The notes under the pieces are model-generated. The model was not told the origin of the DNA. It ran no database searches and saw nothing but the letters and a program-made list of their open reading frames with translations. Positions 23,901-30,645 of a stretch of 39,916 nucleotides of DNA are shown in pieces. Within the stretch, counting starts at the first letter, position 1. Every line of letters starts with the position of its first letter. The stretch is from a bacterium (GTDB lineage: Bacteria > Verrucomicrobiota > Verrucomicrobiia > Limisphaerales > UBA11358), in NCBI GenBank assembly GCA_021817945.1, contig JAKAFL010000034.1, positions 1-39,916 on the forward strand. The letters are read 5' to 3'. The position numbers and the translations under genes were made by a program.

Positions 23901-25615
23901 ACGAACCCGGTGGGGATTTTCTGAAAGCTGTAAAAGGTGAGGGCCACCAGGCCGCCGTAGAGGAGCAGGGCGATGGCGCATTTGCGAAGGACACCCTGGA
24001 CGCCGCCGGCATATTTGACTCCGGCCCAGGCAAACACCCGGTTGAAGGGGTTGAAAAACCAGCCCAGGATGGAGTCCATGATGCGCCAGAGCCAGTCCTT
24101 CGGGGCATGGTGATCCTTTAGAAGCACCGCACAGAGGGCCGGCGAGAGGGTAAGCGAATTAAAGGCGGAAATCACCGTGGAGATGGCGATGGTGATGGCG
24201 AATTGCTTGTAAAACTGCCCGGTCAGGCCGCTGATGAACGCGGTGGGAATGAAAACGGCACACAGCACGAGGGCCGTGGCGATGATGGGACCGGTCACCT
24301 CCTTCATGGCCTGGCGCGCGGCATCGGTGGAGGAAAGGCCGCGGGCAATGTTGCGCTCCACGTTTTCAACCACCACGATGGCATCATCCACCACGATGCC
24401 GATGGCGAGCACGAGACCGAAGAGTGAGAGGGCATTGATGCTGAATCCCAGCCCCAGCATGACGCTGAAGGTGCCCACCAGGGAGACGGGGACCGCCGCC
24501 AGAGGGATGATGGCAGCCCGCCATGTTTGAAGGAACACAATCACCACGATCACCACCAGGAGAATGGCCTCGGCCAGCGTATGCACCACGGCCTCGATGG
24601 AGTGTCTCACAAAAATGGTGGGATCATACACCACGGAATAATCAATCCCCTGTGGAAAGTTTTTCTTAAGTTGTTCCATGGTGTCACGGACATTGCGCGA
24701 TAATTGCAGGGCGTTCGCGCCAGGGGTCTGGAAAATAGGAATGGCCACGGCGGTTTTGTTGTCCAAAAGGGAGCGGAGCGAATAGCTACCGGCGCCCAAT
24801 TCAATCCGGGCCACATCTTTAAGAAGGGTTTTTTCCCCGTTGGCACCCACTTTGACGATGATGTTTCCAAACTCATCCTCGGATGCCAGCCGGCCTTTGA
24901 CATTCACCTGAAGTTGGAAATCCACCGGGGTTTTCACCGGTTCCTCCCCGATCAATCCGCCGGCAACCTGCACATTTTGCTCGCGAATGGCATTCACAAC
25001 ATCGCTGGCGGTGAGGTTTCGGGCAGCCAATTTATCCGGGTTAAGCCAGATGCGCATGGCGTAATCTCCAGACCCAAACACTTCCACGTCTCCCGCACCG
25101 GGTATCCTGGCCAGGACATCCTTGACTTGAAGCGTGGCGTAATTTCGGATGTAAACAGCGTCATAGCGTCCGTCCGGGGAGAAAAGGTGAACCACCATGG
25201 TGAGGTCTGGGGATTGTTTGGTGGTGGTGACGCCCAGGTCCCGCACTTCCTCGGGTAATTTGGGAAGGGCCTGCGAGACCCGGTTTTGAACCTGCACCTG
25301 GGCCTTGTCCGGGTCCGTGCCCAGGGCAAAGGTCACCGTGATGGTGAGCACTCCGTCCGAAGTGGCCTGCGAAAAGGTGTAAAGAGAGCCTTCAACCCCG
25401 TTGATGGCCTGTTCGAGCGGGGATGCCACCGTCTCGGCAATGATCTTGGGCGTGGCACCCGGGTATTCCGCGCGCACCACTATGGTGGGCGGCACCACTT
25501 CGGGGTATTCCGAAATGGGCAGTTTAAACATGCTCAACAATCCCATGACCAGGATGGTGATGGAAAGCACTGCGGCAAAAATGGGCCGCTTGATGAAATA
25601 AGCTGAAAAGTTCAT
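20936..25615 (-). CDS. RND multidrug efflux permease fused to an outer-membrane factor lipoprotein
   Basis: 1559 residues in one frame. Residues 1-1040 are a complete HAE1/AcrB-type RND pump: N-terminal FSAYFIKRPIFAAVL, proton-relay aspartates in GIVVDDAIVVVENVER and the relay lysine in LVGLACKNAILIVEFAK. After the last pump helix the frame runs on through PGRKPEPLATPLPG into a hydrophobic stretch with a lipobox (GILFLAACL, Cys1069). Residues ~1070-1559 are a NodT/OprM-type outer-membrane factor (FTVGPDYKQPTN; RPDVAAAERSV; SVSLPLFAGGVNRA). Met1039 (position 22501) could be an internal start. Adaptor gene lies 38 bp upstream. Either the polyprotein is split by signal peptidase II or the second half is reinitiated. 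Confidence 0.92.
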   Translation of the reverse strand: MNFSAYFIKRPIFAAVLSITILVMGLLSMFKLPISEYPEVVPPTIVVRAEYPGATPKIIAETVASPLEQAINGVEGSLYTFSQATSDGVLTITVTFALGTDPDKAQVQVQNRVSQALPKLPEEVRDLGVTTTKQSPDLTMVVHLFSPDGRYDAVYIRNYATLQVKDVLARIPGAGDVEVFGSGDYAMRIWLNPDKLAARNLTASDVVNAIREQNVQVAGGLIGEEPVKTPVDFQLQVNVKGRLASEDEFGNIIVKVGANGEKTLLKDVARIELGAGSYSLRSLLDNKTAVAIPIFQTPGANALQLSRNVRDTMEQLKKNFPQGIDYSVVYDPTIFVRHSIEAVVHTLAEAILLVVIVVIVFLQTWRAAIIPLAAVPVSLVGTFSVMLGLGFSINALSLFGLVLAIGIVVDDAIVVVENVERNIARGLSSTDAARQAMKEVTGPIIATALVLCAVFIPTAFISGLTGQFYKQFAITIAISTVISAFNSLTLSPALCAVLLKDHHAPKDWLWRIMDSILGWFFNPFNRVFAWAGVKYAGGVQGVLRKCAIALLLYGGLVALTFYSFQKIPTGFVPTQDKQYLVAFAQLPAGSSLDRTEDVIRRMSDIALKQPGVQSAVAFPGLSISGFSVASDAGIVFITLQPFEDRRSPNLSGQAIAAKMNQLFSSIQDAQIFAVMPPAVNGLGTIGGFKLYVEDRSELGYDALYQNVQNIVAKSYMNPGLGLAGVFSTFTVNVPQLDADVDRVKAKTEGIPLANLFDTLQVYLGSLYINDFNRFGRTYEVIAQADAPFRSEPNDILRLKTRNDKGEMVPLGAVVKVTESHGPARVMRYNGYPAAEINGGPAPGFSSGQAEAAMGSLVSANLPHGMDYEWTDLTYQRILAGNTSIYVYPLCLLLVFLVLAALYESFRLPLAIILIVPMCLLFAITGVWLRHSDNNIFTQIGLIVLVGLACKNAILIVEFAKVKQDEGLSPVDAAIEACRLRLRPILMTSIAFIAGVFPLVVSHGAGAEMRQAMGTAVFSGMIGVTLFGLFLTPVFYVTLMKMFPGRKPEPLATPLPGVAGVVGILFLAACLAPSPARGGWFTVGPDYKQPTNAIPLEYKTPDGCVWRPGQPLETLPKGRWWEAFHDTNLDFLEDCAVQSNHQLHAAFDRVNQARYVARVSAGAFLPDLSFAPSYNRQRYSPNANPSFGPITANTFTTPFDLSYEVDLWGQVRRSFESARADAQVSLANFDSVLLSLNAELAADYFSLRSLDAETAAVADTVALRHEQVDLVRGRFEGGVGSQLEVAQAETELATTEADAAALAQQRDQMENAIAILAGFNPATFHLPSQTGANWDPVSPEIPPGLPADLLQRRPDVAAAERSVASASAKIGVSKAAFFPAVTLTGSGGYLSGSASTLFNWQSGIWSIGPSVSLPLFAGGVNRANYRRAWAIYDEALENYRQQVLIAFGDVQNSLSAIHHLADQSEAQARAVLAAQQASSLAEDRYRSGIVAYIEVVDANRDALTAERANARLAGQRLIADVQLIKALGGGWDDSRLFGPDSLAASSSSAAANPHSTVSGK

Positions 25616-25653
25616 GAGCTGGTTGGGTCTGGGTCTGGGTTGGGGTCGCGGGG

Positions 25654-26808
25654 TCAGCGCAGCGCGGTCTCCGAGGAGGATGACGGTTTTTCATCCTGCG
25701 CATCCACCGGCATGCCGGGACGCACACGCGCCAAGCCATTCACGACTATCTTCTGCCCTGAAACCAGGCCGGACCGGATCACTCGCAATCCATCCACCAA
25801 GGGACCCAGAACAACCGGCTGATATTGCAGCGTGTTGCTGGAGGACAGCGAAAGAACGAATTTATCCGCCTGGTCGGTGCCAATGGCCTGATCCTCCACC
25901 AGCAATGCGGGCTTGCGCTGGGTCAATGGCACGCGAATGCGCGCAAAGAGGCCGGGCACGATGCTGCCATCGCCGTTCTGAAACTCGGCCCGCATCAGAA
26001 TGCTTCCCGTCTCCGGATTCAACTGGTTGTCAAAGGACTCAATTCGCCCGTGATGCGCAAATCCGGGCTCGTTCTCCAATTGGAGGTCCACCGGCACAAA
26101 GCCGAGACTGTTGGTGTCTAGTTGGTTTTCCCTTTGCAGCGCATTGAACTGGAGGAAGGACGCTTCATCCATGTCCACATAAACGTACATGGGATTGACG
26201 GAGACCACCGTGGTCAGCAGGGAGGCGGAGCCGGCATTGCCGCTCACGTAATTGCCCTCCGTGAGCAAGGCTCTGCTCACCCGTCCGTTGATGGGGGAGC
26301 GCACATCGGTGTATTGCAGGTCCAGCCTGGCGGAATCCAGTTCCGCCTTGGCTTCCTCAAACCGCGCCTTGCGCGATTCCGCTTCCTCACTGGAAATGGC
26401 GTTGTTTTTCAAAAGCAGGTCAATGTGCTCAGCCTGGCTTTTGGCCTCGTCGTATTGTGCCTGGCGCTGGTCAAAAACCGCCTGCATCCAGCGCGGGTCA
26501 ACCTTGAACAGCACGTCCCCCTCTTTCACCATCTGGCCCGCCTGGAAGCAGACCTTTGAGATGTATCCGGAGACGCGCGGGCGGACCTCCACGGAATCCA
26601 CCGGCGCAGTATGCCCGGTGAACTCACTCCACTCCACGATTTCGCGCTCCTGAACCGGGGCAACCGTCACCTGTGGCGGCGGCGGCGCTGAAGGTGGCTC
26701 GTTCTTGCTGTTGCATCCGGATGCCAGGGCGGCCAGCAGGCCGCCTGCCACGGTAAGAGTCAGCCCGTGGATCCATTTTGGGGAGGTCAAAGTAATTGTG
26801 CTTTTCAT
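25654..26808 (-). CDS. RND efflux periplasmic adaptor (membrane fusion) lipoprotein
   Basis: 384 residues from the ATG at 26808 (MKSTITLTSPKW). A GTG at 26829 would add seven residues and overlap the preceding stop codon as GTGA. A lipoprotein signal ends in LAALASGC. The lipoyl/barrel-sandwich halves (VEVRPRVSGYISKV and DVRSPINGRVSRALL) flank a helical hairpin rich in Glu/Ala/Arg. Beta-barrel and membrane-proximal domains follow (LNPETGSILMRAEF, GLFARIRVPL, VVNGLARVRPGMPV). MexE/AcrA class. It bridges the RND pump and the outer-membrane factor encoded by the next gene. Confidence 0.92.
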   Translation of the reverse strand: MKSTITLTSPKWIHGLTLTVAGGLLAALASGCNSKNEPPSAPPPPQVTVAPVQEREIVEWSEFTGHTAPVDSVEVRPRVSGYISKVCFQAGQMVKEGDVLFKVDPRWMQAVFDQRQAQYDEAKSQAEHIDLLLKNNAISSEEAESRKARFEEAKAELDSARLDLQYTDVRSPINGRVSRALLTEGNYVSGNAGSASLLTTVVSVNPMYVYVDMDEASFLQFNALQRENQLDTNSLGFVPVDLQLENEPGFAHHGRIESFDNQLNPETGSILMRAEFQNGDGSIVPGLFARIRVPLTQRKPALLVEDQAIGTDQADKFVLSLSSSNTLQYQPVVLGPLVDGLRVIRSGLVSGQKIVVNGLARVRPGMPVDAQDEKPSSSSETALR

Positions 26809-26825
26809 GGGGTTAAATTCAGGGT

Positions 26826-27152
26826 TCACGCTGTGAATACCACCGTGGAGGAGGCGTGGACTTCTTCCTGGCGCCTCTGCCAGGCAATGGCTTTATTGAT
26901 TTTTTCGCGGGCCAACTCTGGAAAGACCAGATGGGGAAACGCCGTTTGCCAGGCCAGGGCTTCCGCCTCTCCCAACGCCAAATGCAACGATGGATCGGAC
27001 AAGCTGAAGCGGGGCTGCCATTCGTCCGCAAGTCCTTTCCGGGCCGTTTCGATCCATTTGGCCACCTTCAAATAGACGGCACCTGGGAAAATTGAATGGG
27101 TTGTCCTGGATTTCAAAAACCTGAACGATTGCCTGTTTCGCGATAGTTTCAT
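26826..27152 (-). CDS. Conserved-looking 108-residue protein of unknown function in the efflux operon
   Basis: Open from ATG at 27152 to TGA at 26826, between the TetR gene and the adaptor gene. The second half looks like real coding: RFSLSDPSLHLALGEAEALAW, then a helical LVFPELAREKINKAIAWQRRQEE run. No signal peptide, membrane segment or known motif. Its stop overlaps a possible GTG start of the adaptor (GTGA). It may be a small cytoplasmic accessory protein of the operon. An alternative is that only the last ~70 residues are translated. Confidence 0.5.
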   Translation of the reverse strand: MKLSRNRQSFRFLKSRTTHSIFPGAVYLKVAKWIETARKGLADEWQPRFSLSDPSLHLALGEAEALAWQTAFPHLVFPELAREKINKAIAWQRRQEEVHASSTVVFTA

Positions 27153-27179
27153 GATTTATTAAAATTTCTGTTAAAAATA

Positions 27180-27201
27180 TAGTTGTCTGTATGGTAAACT
27201 A
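27180..27201. promoter_or_regulatory. Imperfect palindrome upstream of the efflux genes, candidate TetR operator
   Basis: TAGTT (27180-27184) and AACTA (27197-27201) are inverted arms with partial inner symmetry, 28 bp before the start of the 108-residue ORF and 25 bp beyond the tetR stop. The arm sequence recalls AATAGT/ACTATT upstream of tetR. Promoter hexamers are not clear here. Confidence 0.3.
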
Positions 27202-27225
27202 ATTGACCAAAAAAAACCGAAATTC

Positions 27226-27867
27226 TCACGCCGGTTGTTGAACCTTAGCCGCAGGTGCGGTGGCAATGGAGCATACTCTAACCCCTAGAATCGCAAATAC
27301 TCCCAGATACGCGTCCTTGAGTGCTTCCACATCGTTCTGGATTCTTGCCTGGGTGAGGACTCCCTCATAATAGGCCATGATCATCTTGGACTTGGCCTCG
27401 GCATCGGGTGCGTCTATGTCTCCAGCCGCGTGAGCATCTCGAACGGCGGATTCAATGTATTTGCGTTTTTGCTCCAATATCTGTTTTATTTTTTGTTGGA
27501 GAACATCTTCCTGCGTGCAAACTTCGCATCCAAGGGAAACCTGCGGACATCCCAAAACCTTGCCATATTTTCCCCTGATTTCGCTCTGAAATTGATAGGC
27601 ATAATCGCAATACCTGCGCAAACGGTCCAGCGGAGGCAAAGTGGCTGAAAAAATGCCATCCAGCTTCCCACGGTTGACTTTCCAGGATTCATCAAAGGCC
27701 GCCGCCGCCAAATGCGATTTGGACTCAAAGAAATAATAAAAACTCCCCTTCTTGACTCCTGCCTTCTCGCAGATTTGGTCAATGGTGGTCGTTCCGTAGG
27801 ACCCAGTCCAGATCAACTCCAGTACTGCATCCATCAACCGCACTTTTGCATCACTGGTCCGCCCCAT
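27226..27867 (-). CDS. TetR/AcrR-family regulator of the RND efflux operon
   Basis: 213 residues. The DNA-binding domain ends with helix-turn-helix TTTIDQICEKAGVKKGSFYYFF (about 27-48). The C-terminal domain carries cysteines at C87, C107, C114 and C117; the position GCPQVSLG corresponds to the GCL.GNLA-type motif of NemR-like members. Such members can sense electrophiles through cysteine, so a redox or electrophile signal is possible (inference). It heads a same-strand run of unknown ORF, adaptor and pump. Two inverted repeats lie in its own upstream region, consistent with autorepression. Confidence 0.88.
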   Translation of the reverse strand: MGRTSDAKVRLMDAVLELIWTGSYGTTTIDQICEKAGVKKGSFYYFFESKSHLAAAAFDESWKVNRGKLDGIFSATLPPLDRLRRYCDYAYQFQSEIRGKYGKVLGCPQVSLGCEVCTQEDVLQQKIKQILEQKRKYIESAVRDAHAAGDIDAPDAEAKSKMIMAYYEGVLTQARIQNDVEALKDAYLGVFAILGVRVCSIATAPAAKVQQPA

Positions 27868-27893
27868 AAGTCATCACATTGATTGTTTGCATC

Positions 27894-27952
27894 AACCGGA
27901 AATACCGGTTAACGAATCCACTTTAATTTATATTACTAAATAGTCAACTATT
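27894..27952 (-). promoter_or_regulatory. Promoter region of the efflux tetR with two inverted repeats
   Basis: On the minus strand TTGACT lies inside the symmetrical sequence AATAGT-N2-ACTATT (27939-27952), giving a -35 box covered by a candidate operator. TAAAGT about 16 bp on could be the -10. A second repeat, AACCGG (27894-27899) and CCGGTT (27905-27910) with a 5-base spacer, lies in the leader 26 bp before the ATG. Confidence 0.45.
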
Positions 27953-27966
27953 ATTTTTCGCTTTTT

Positions 27967-28170
27967 TTAAACTCTCTCAATCCGCCAAGTGGCAGCGAAT
28001 TTCATACCACGCGGACTGGCAGGCGTCATTCCTTTGATTCCAGCTTCACCAAGCACCCATTCCATGGCTTTTGCCATAAATTTCTCATTGAAGAGAGGAA
28101 GTCTGTCCAATTGGGGAGTGAACGGCGTTGCTCCACTGTGCTGTGAGGAAAATAAACCTCCAAAAAACAT
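27967..28170 (-). pseudogene. Possible C-terminal scrap of a tyrosine recombinase/integrase
   Basis: 67 open codons ending at 27967. The segment WVLGEAGIKGMTPASPRGMKF loosely recalls the 'AGI.G..ASPKGLRHGFG' region of short integrase-like recombinases, but the invariant Arg-His part is replaced and the frame ends soon after. If real it is a dead fragment; otherwise a chance ORF. It would explain this 340-bp divergent spacer as a former insertion site. Confidence 0.25.
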
Positions 28171-28214
28171 TCAAACCCACATCTCCCATACTCTGGCTTG
28201 CTGGATGATTGAAA

Positions 28215-29393
28215 ATGGCTAGAATGTCTGGCGTGAAATGGTTTTTGCAGTTTTTAACCCCGCTCCGCACAGGATCGTGTGTGGCAATTCTTTGCCTGGG
28301 CTTGTTTATGGCGGGATGCGATCAGGATGGTGTCAAGGTTTACAAAGTGGTGGATGTTCCAGCATCTGCGCCTTCTGACCAGTCCTCTTCCAACGTGGAC
28401 GCCGGGTCCGGTTCGCCAGCCATGCCTGCGGCCCTGCCGGGAATCAGCGGTGCGGCTGATGCCAACCTGCCTCAGATGGATTTCTCCCTGCCTCCGGGCT
28501 GGGGCCAGATTCCCCCCAGTGAAATGCGGGTGGCGAGTTTTTTGATCACCAACCAAGCCGGTCCTTCAGCCGAAGTGGGCGTCATTCCCCTTCCATCCGG
28601 AGAGGATCAAACGGCCTTGGTCAACATGTGGCGCGGACAGCTCCAATTGCCTCCCACCAATCGCGCGGATGCCACTCCTGTCATGGTGGGTAACGGCTCG
28701 GGATTGCTGTTTGAACTGGCCAGCACGCAGCCTGTCTTGAATGGAAAATATATTCAACGAAACCTCGTGGCGATGCTGAACCGTGGAAACATGAGCTGGT
28801 TTTTTAAAATGACCGGCGAAGACGGGTTCGTGTCCAGCCAAAAGGACAATTTCCTGACGTTCTTGAAATCGGTTCGATGGGAGGATTCGCCGTCCTCGAC
28901 CATGCCTGCCATGAGTGATTCTCCTGGGATATCTTCTGGCGGGGATGCGGCGGGGGCGACAGCCGGGATATGGGATGTGCCTCCAGGCTGGCAGCCGCTT
29001 GCAGGATCGCCCTTTCTGCTGGCGCAATACAAGATTCAATCCGATCAGGCCCAGGCAGAAGTGAACGTGGGGCAATTGGCTGGGGACGGCGGCGGATTGC
29101 TGGCCAATGTCAACCGTTGGCGTCATCAGTTGAGCCTTCCACCGGTGTCCGACGAAGAGGGTCTTGCCACTTTTGTGCAGGACCTGACCCTCCCGCAGGG
29201 AATGGCAAAATGTGTCGATTTGACCGGCAAAAGTGTTGGCACCGGCCAACCGACGGCCATGGTGGGAGTGGTCTTGCCGCTTCAAGGGCAAACATGGTTC
29301 TACAAACTGATGGGCGACACCAATCTGGTTGCAGCCCATCGGGATGAATTCCTCAAGTTCGTTTCCTCAGCCCGTTATACCAATGGCCATTAA
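28215..29393 (+). CDS. Lipoprotein with a duplicated domain, upstream of ResB/CcsA
   Basis: 392 residues from the ATG at 28215 (TTG at 28209 and ATG at 28224 are alternatives). The signal peptide ends with lipobox LGLFMAGC. After a Ser/Ala/Pro-rich linker come two copies of a ~130-residue domain. Each starts PPGW, has an AEV..(I/V)...L strand, a W+..L.LPP segment and ends with WF(F/Y)K..G......+..FL.F. Copy 1 is about residues 90-235 and copy 2 about 255-390. Family unknown to me. The next gene starts 11 bp inside this one, suggesting a role tied to cytochrome c maturation. Confidence 0.75.
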   Translation: MARMSGVKWFLQFLTPLRTGSCVAILCLGLFMAGCDQDGVKVYKVVDVPASAPSDQSSSNVDAGSGSPAMPAALPGISGAADANLPQMDFSLPPGWGQIPPSEMRVASFLITNQAGPSAEVGVIPLPSGEDQTALVNMWRGQLQLPPTNRADATPVMVGNGSGLLFELASTQPVLNGKYIQRNLVAMLNRGNMSWFFKMTGEDGFVSSQKDNFLTFLKSVRWEDSPSSTMPAMSDSPGISSGGDAAGATAGIWDVPPGWQPLAGSPFLLAQYKIQSDQAQAEVNVGQLAGDGGGLLANVNRWRHQLSLPPVSDEEGLATFVQDLTLPQGMAKCVDLTGKSVGTGQPTAMVGVVLPLQGQTWFYKLMGDTNLVAAHRDEFLKFVSSARYTNGH

Positions 29394-30645
29394 ACCAGCC
29401 ATCCGTTTTTTCACCTCCCTGCGTCTTACGGTGACGCTTCTGGCTTTCGCCATCATCCTTGTTTTCATAGGTACCCTGGCGCAGGTGGATGAGGGACTTT
29501 ACAACGCCCAGGCCCGTTATTTTCGCCAGTGGCTCATTGTGGGCCTGGATTTGCTCGGGCACCGCATCCCCCTGGTGCTCCCTGGGGGGTATTTGATTGG
29601 AACCCTTTTGCTGGTGAACCTCGTGGCGGCGCATTTATATCGGTTTCAATTATCGGCAAAGAAAATCGGAATTCAGTTGGCGCATGCCGGCATCATTCTG
29701 CTTCTGGTGGGGCAACTGGCCACGGACATGCTGGCGCGCGAATCCCAGGTCCGCATGACGGAGGGGCAGACCGCATTGTATTCGGAAAGTTCCCGCGATT
29801 ACGAGCTGGCCTTCACCCTGCCCCTGGGAAACCGGACCGAGAAGGTGGTGACCATTCCGCAAAAATTGCTCCGCCCGGATGCGGATGTGCCCCAGAACCA
29901 GCTTCCATTTTCCATTCATATCCTGAAATACTGGAAAAATTCCGGCGCCAGCTTTCGCGCGCCCATGATGCAGAATGGCCCGCCGCTGGCCACCAATGGC
30001 GTGGCGCTGAACTTTGATTTTGGCCCGGAACCCGAGGTGAAAACCATGGATGACAAAAACGTGCCCACGCTGGTGATGGAAATGGATGGGCCGGCCGGGA
30101 CACTGGGAACATGGGTGGTTTCCGGGTGGAGCGGGGATGCCGGCATGGCGGATGAATTGCGTCAGGATTACGCACGCCAGTTGGGACCCCAGATGGCCGG
30201 GCCCATCATGGCCGACCTCCTCAAGCCCCAGGAAATCACGGTGAATGGCCAGCGGTACCGGTTTGAATTAAGGCCCGTGCGCTACATGTTGCCCTTTGCC
30301 ATCACCCTGTTGAAAGCCACTCACACGGTTTACGCAGGCACTGACATACCCAAGGACTTTCGAAGCCGGGTCCGGTTGCAGAACCCGGTCACCGGTGAGG
30401 ATCGTCCCGTGGAGATTTACATGAATGCGCCGCTCAGGGAGGATGGTTTGACTTTTTACCAATACCAGATGACCGCTGGCGACATGGCTGTGCAAGCCGG
30501 GGAAACCCCATCATCCGTGTTGCAGGTGGTTCACAATCCAAGTTGGCTCACTCCCTATGTGGGGTGTGGGATGGTGGCGATGGGTTTGCTGGTGCAGTTC
30601 ACCTATCACCTGGCCGGATTTTTAACCCGGCGGAAAGTTTCATGA
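29383..30645 (+). CDS. resB: Cytochrome c biogenesis protein ResB
   Basis: 420 residues from ATG at 29383 (MAIKPAIRFFTSLRLTVTLL); the start lies within the preceding gene. Three N-terminal hydrophobic segments match the ResB pattern: SLRLTVTLLAFAIILVFIGTL, PGGYLIGTLLLVNLVAAHLY and LAHAGIILLLVGQL. A large extracytoplasmic domain follows, then a last helix (YVGCGMVAMGLLVQFTYHL). ResB and CcsA form the system II haem transporter and ligase that attaches haem to CxxCH motifs outside the inner membrane. The stop overlaps the ccsA start by four bases. Confidence 0.85.
   Translation: MAIKPAIRFFTSLRLTVTLLAFAIILVFIGTLAQVDEGLYNAQARYFRQWLIVGLDLLGHRIPLVLPGGYLIGTLLLVNLVAAHLYRFQLSAKKIGIQLAHAGIILLLVGQLATDMLARESQVRMTEGQTALYSESSRDYELAFTLPLGNRTEKVVTIPQKLLRPDADVPQNQLPFSIHILKYWKNSGASFRAPMMQNGPPLATNGVALNFDFGPEPEVKTMDDKNVPTLVMEMDGPAGTLGTWVVSGWSGDAGMADELRQDYARQLGPQMAGPIMADLLKPQEITVNGQRYRFELRPVRYMLPFAITLLKATHTVYAGTDIPKDFRSRVRLQNPVTGEDRPVEIYMNAPLREDGLTFYQYQMTAGDMAVQAGETPSSVLQVVHNPSWLTPYVGCGMVAMGLLVQFTYHLAGFLTRRKVS

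Noticed and set aside
23156..24121. 321-codon plus-strand ORF opposite the RND pump
   Set aside because: Antisense shadow of a clearly real gene, with skewed composition and no motif.
30543..30641. Upstream extension of the CcsA frame
   Set aside because: It overlaps the last helix of ResB in another frame, and the ATG at 30642 gives a typical ATGA overlap.
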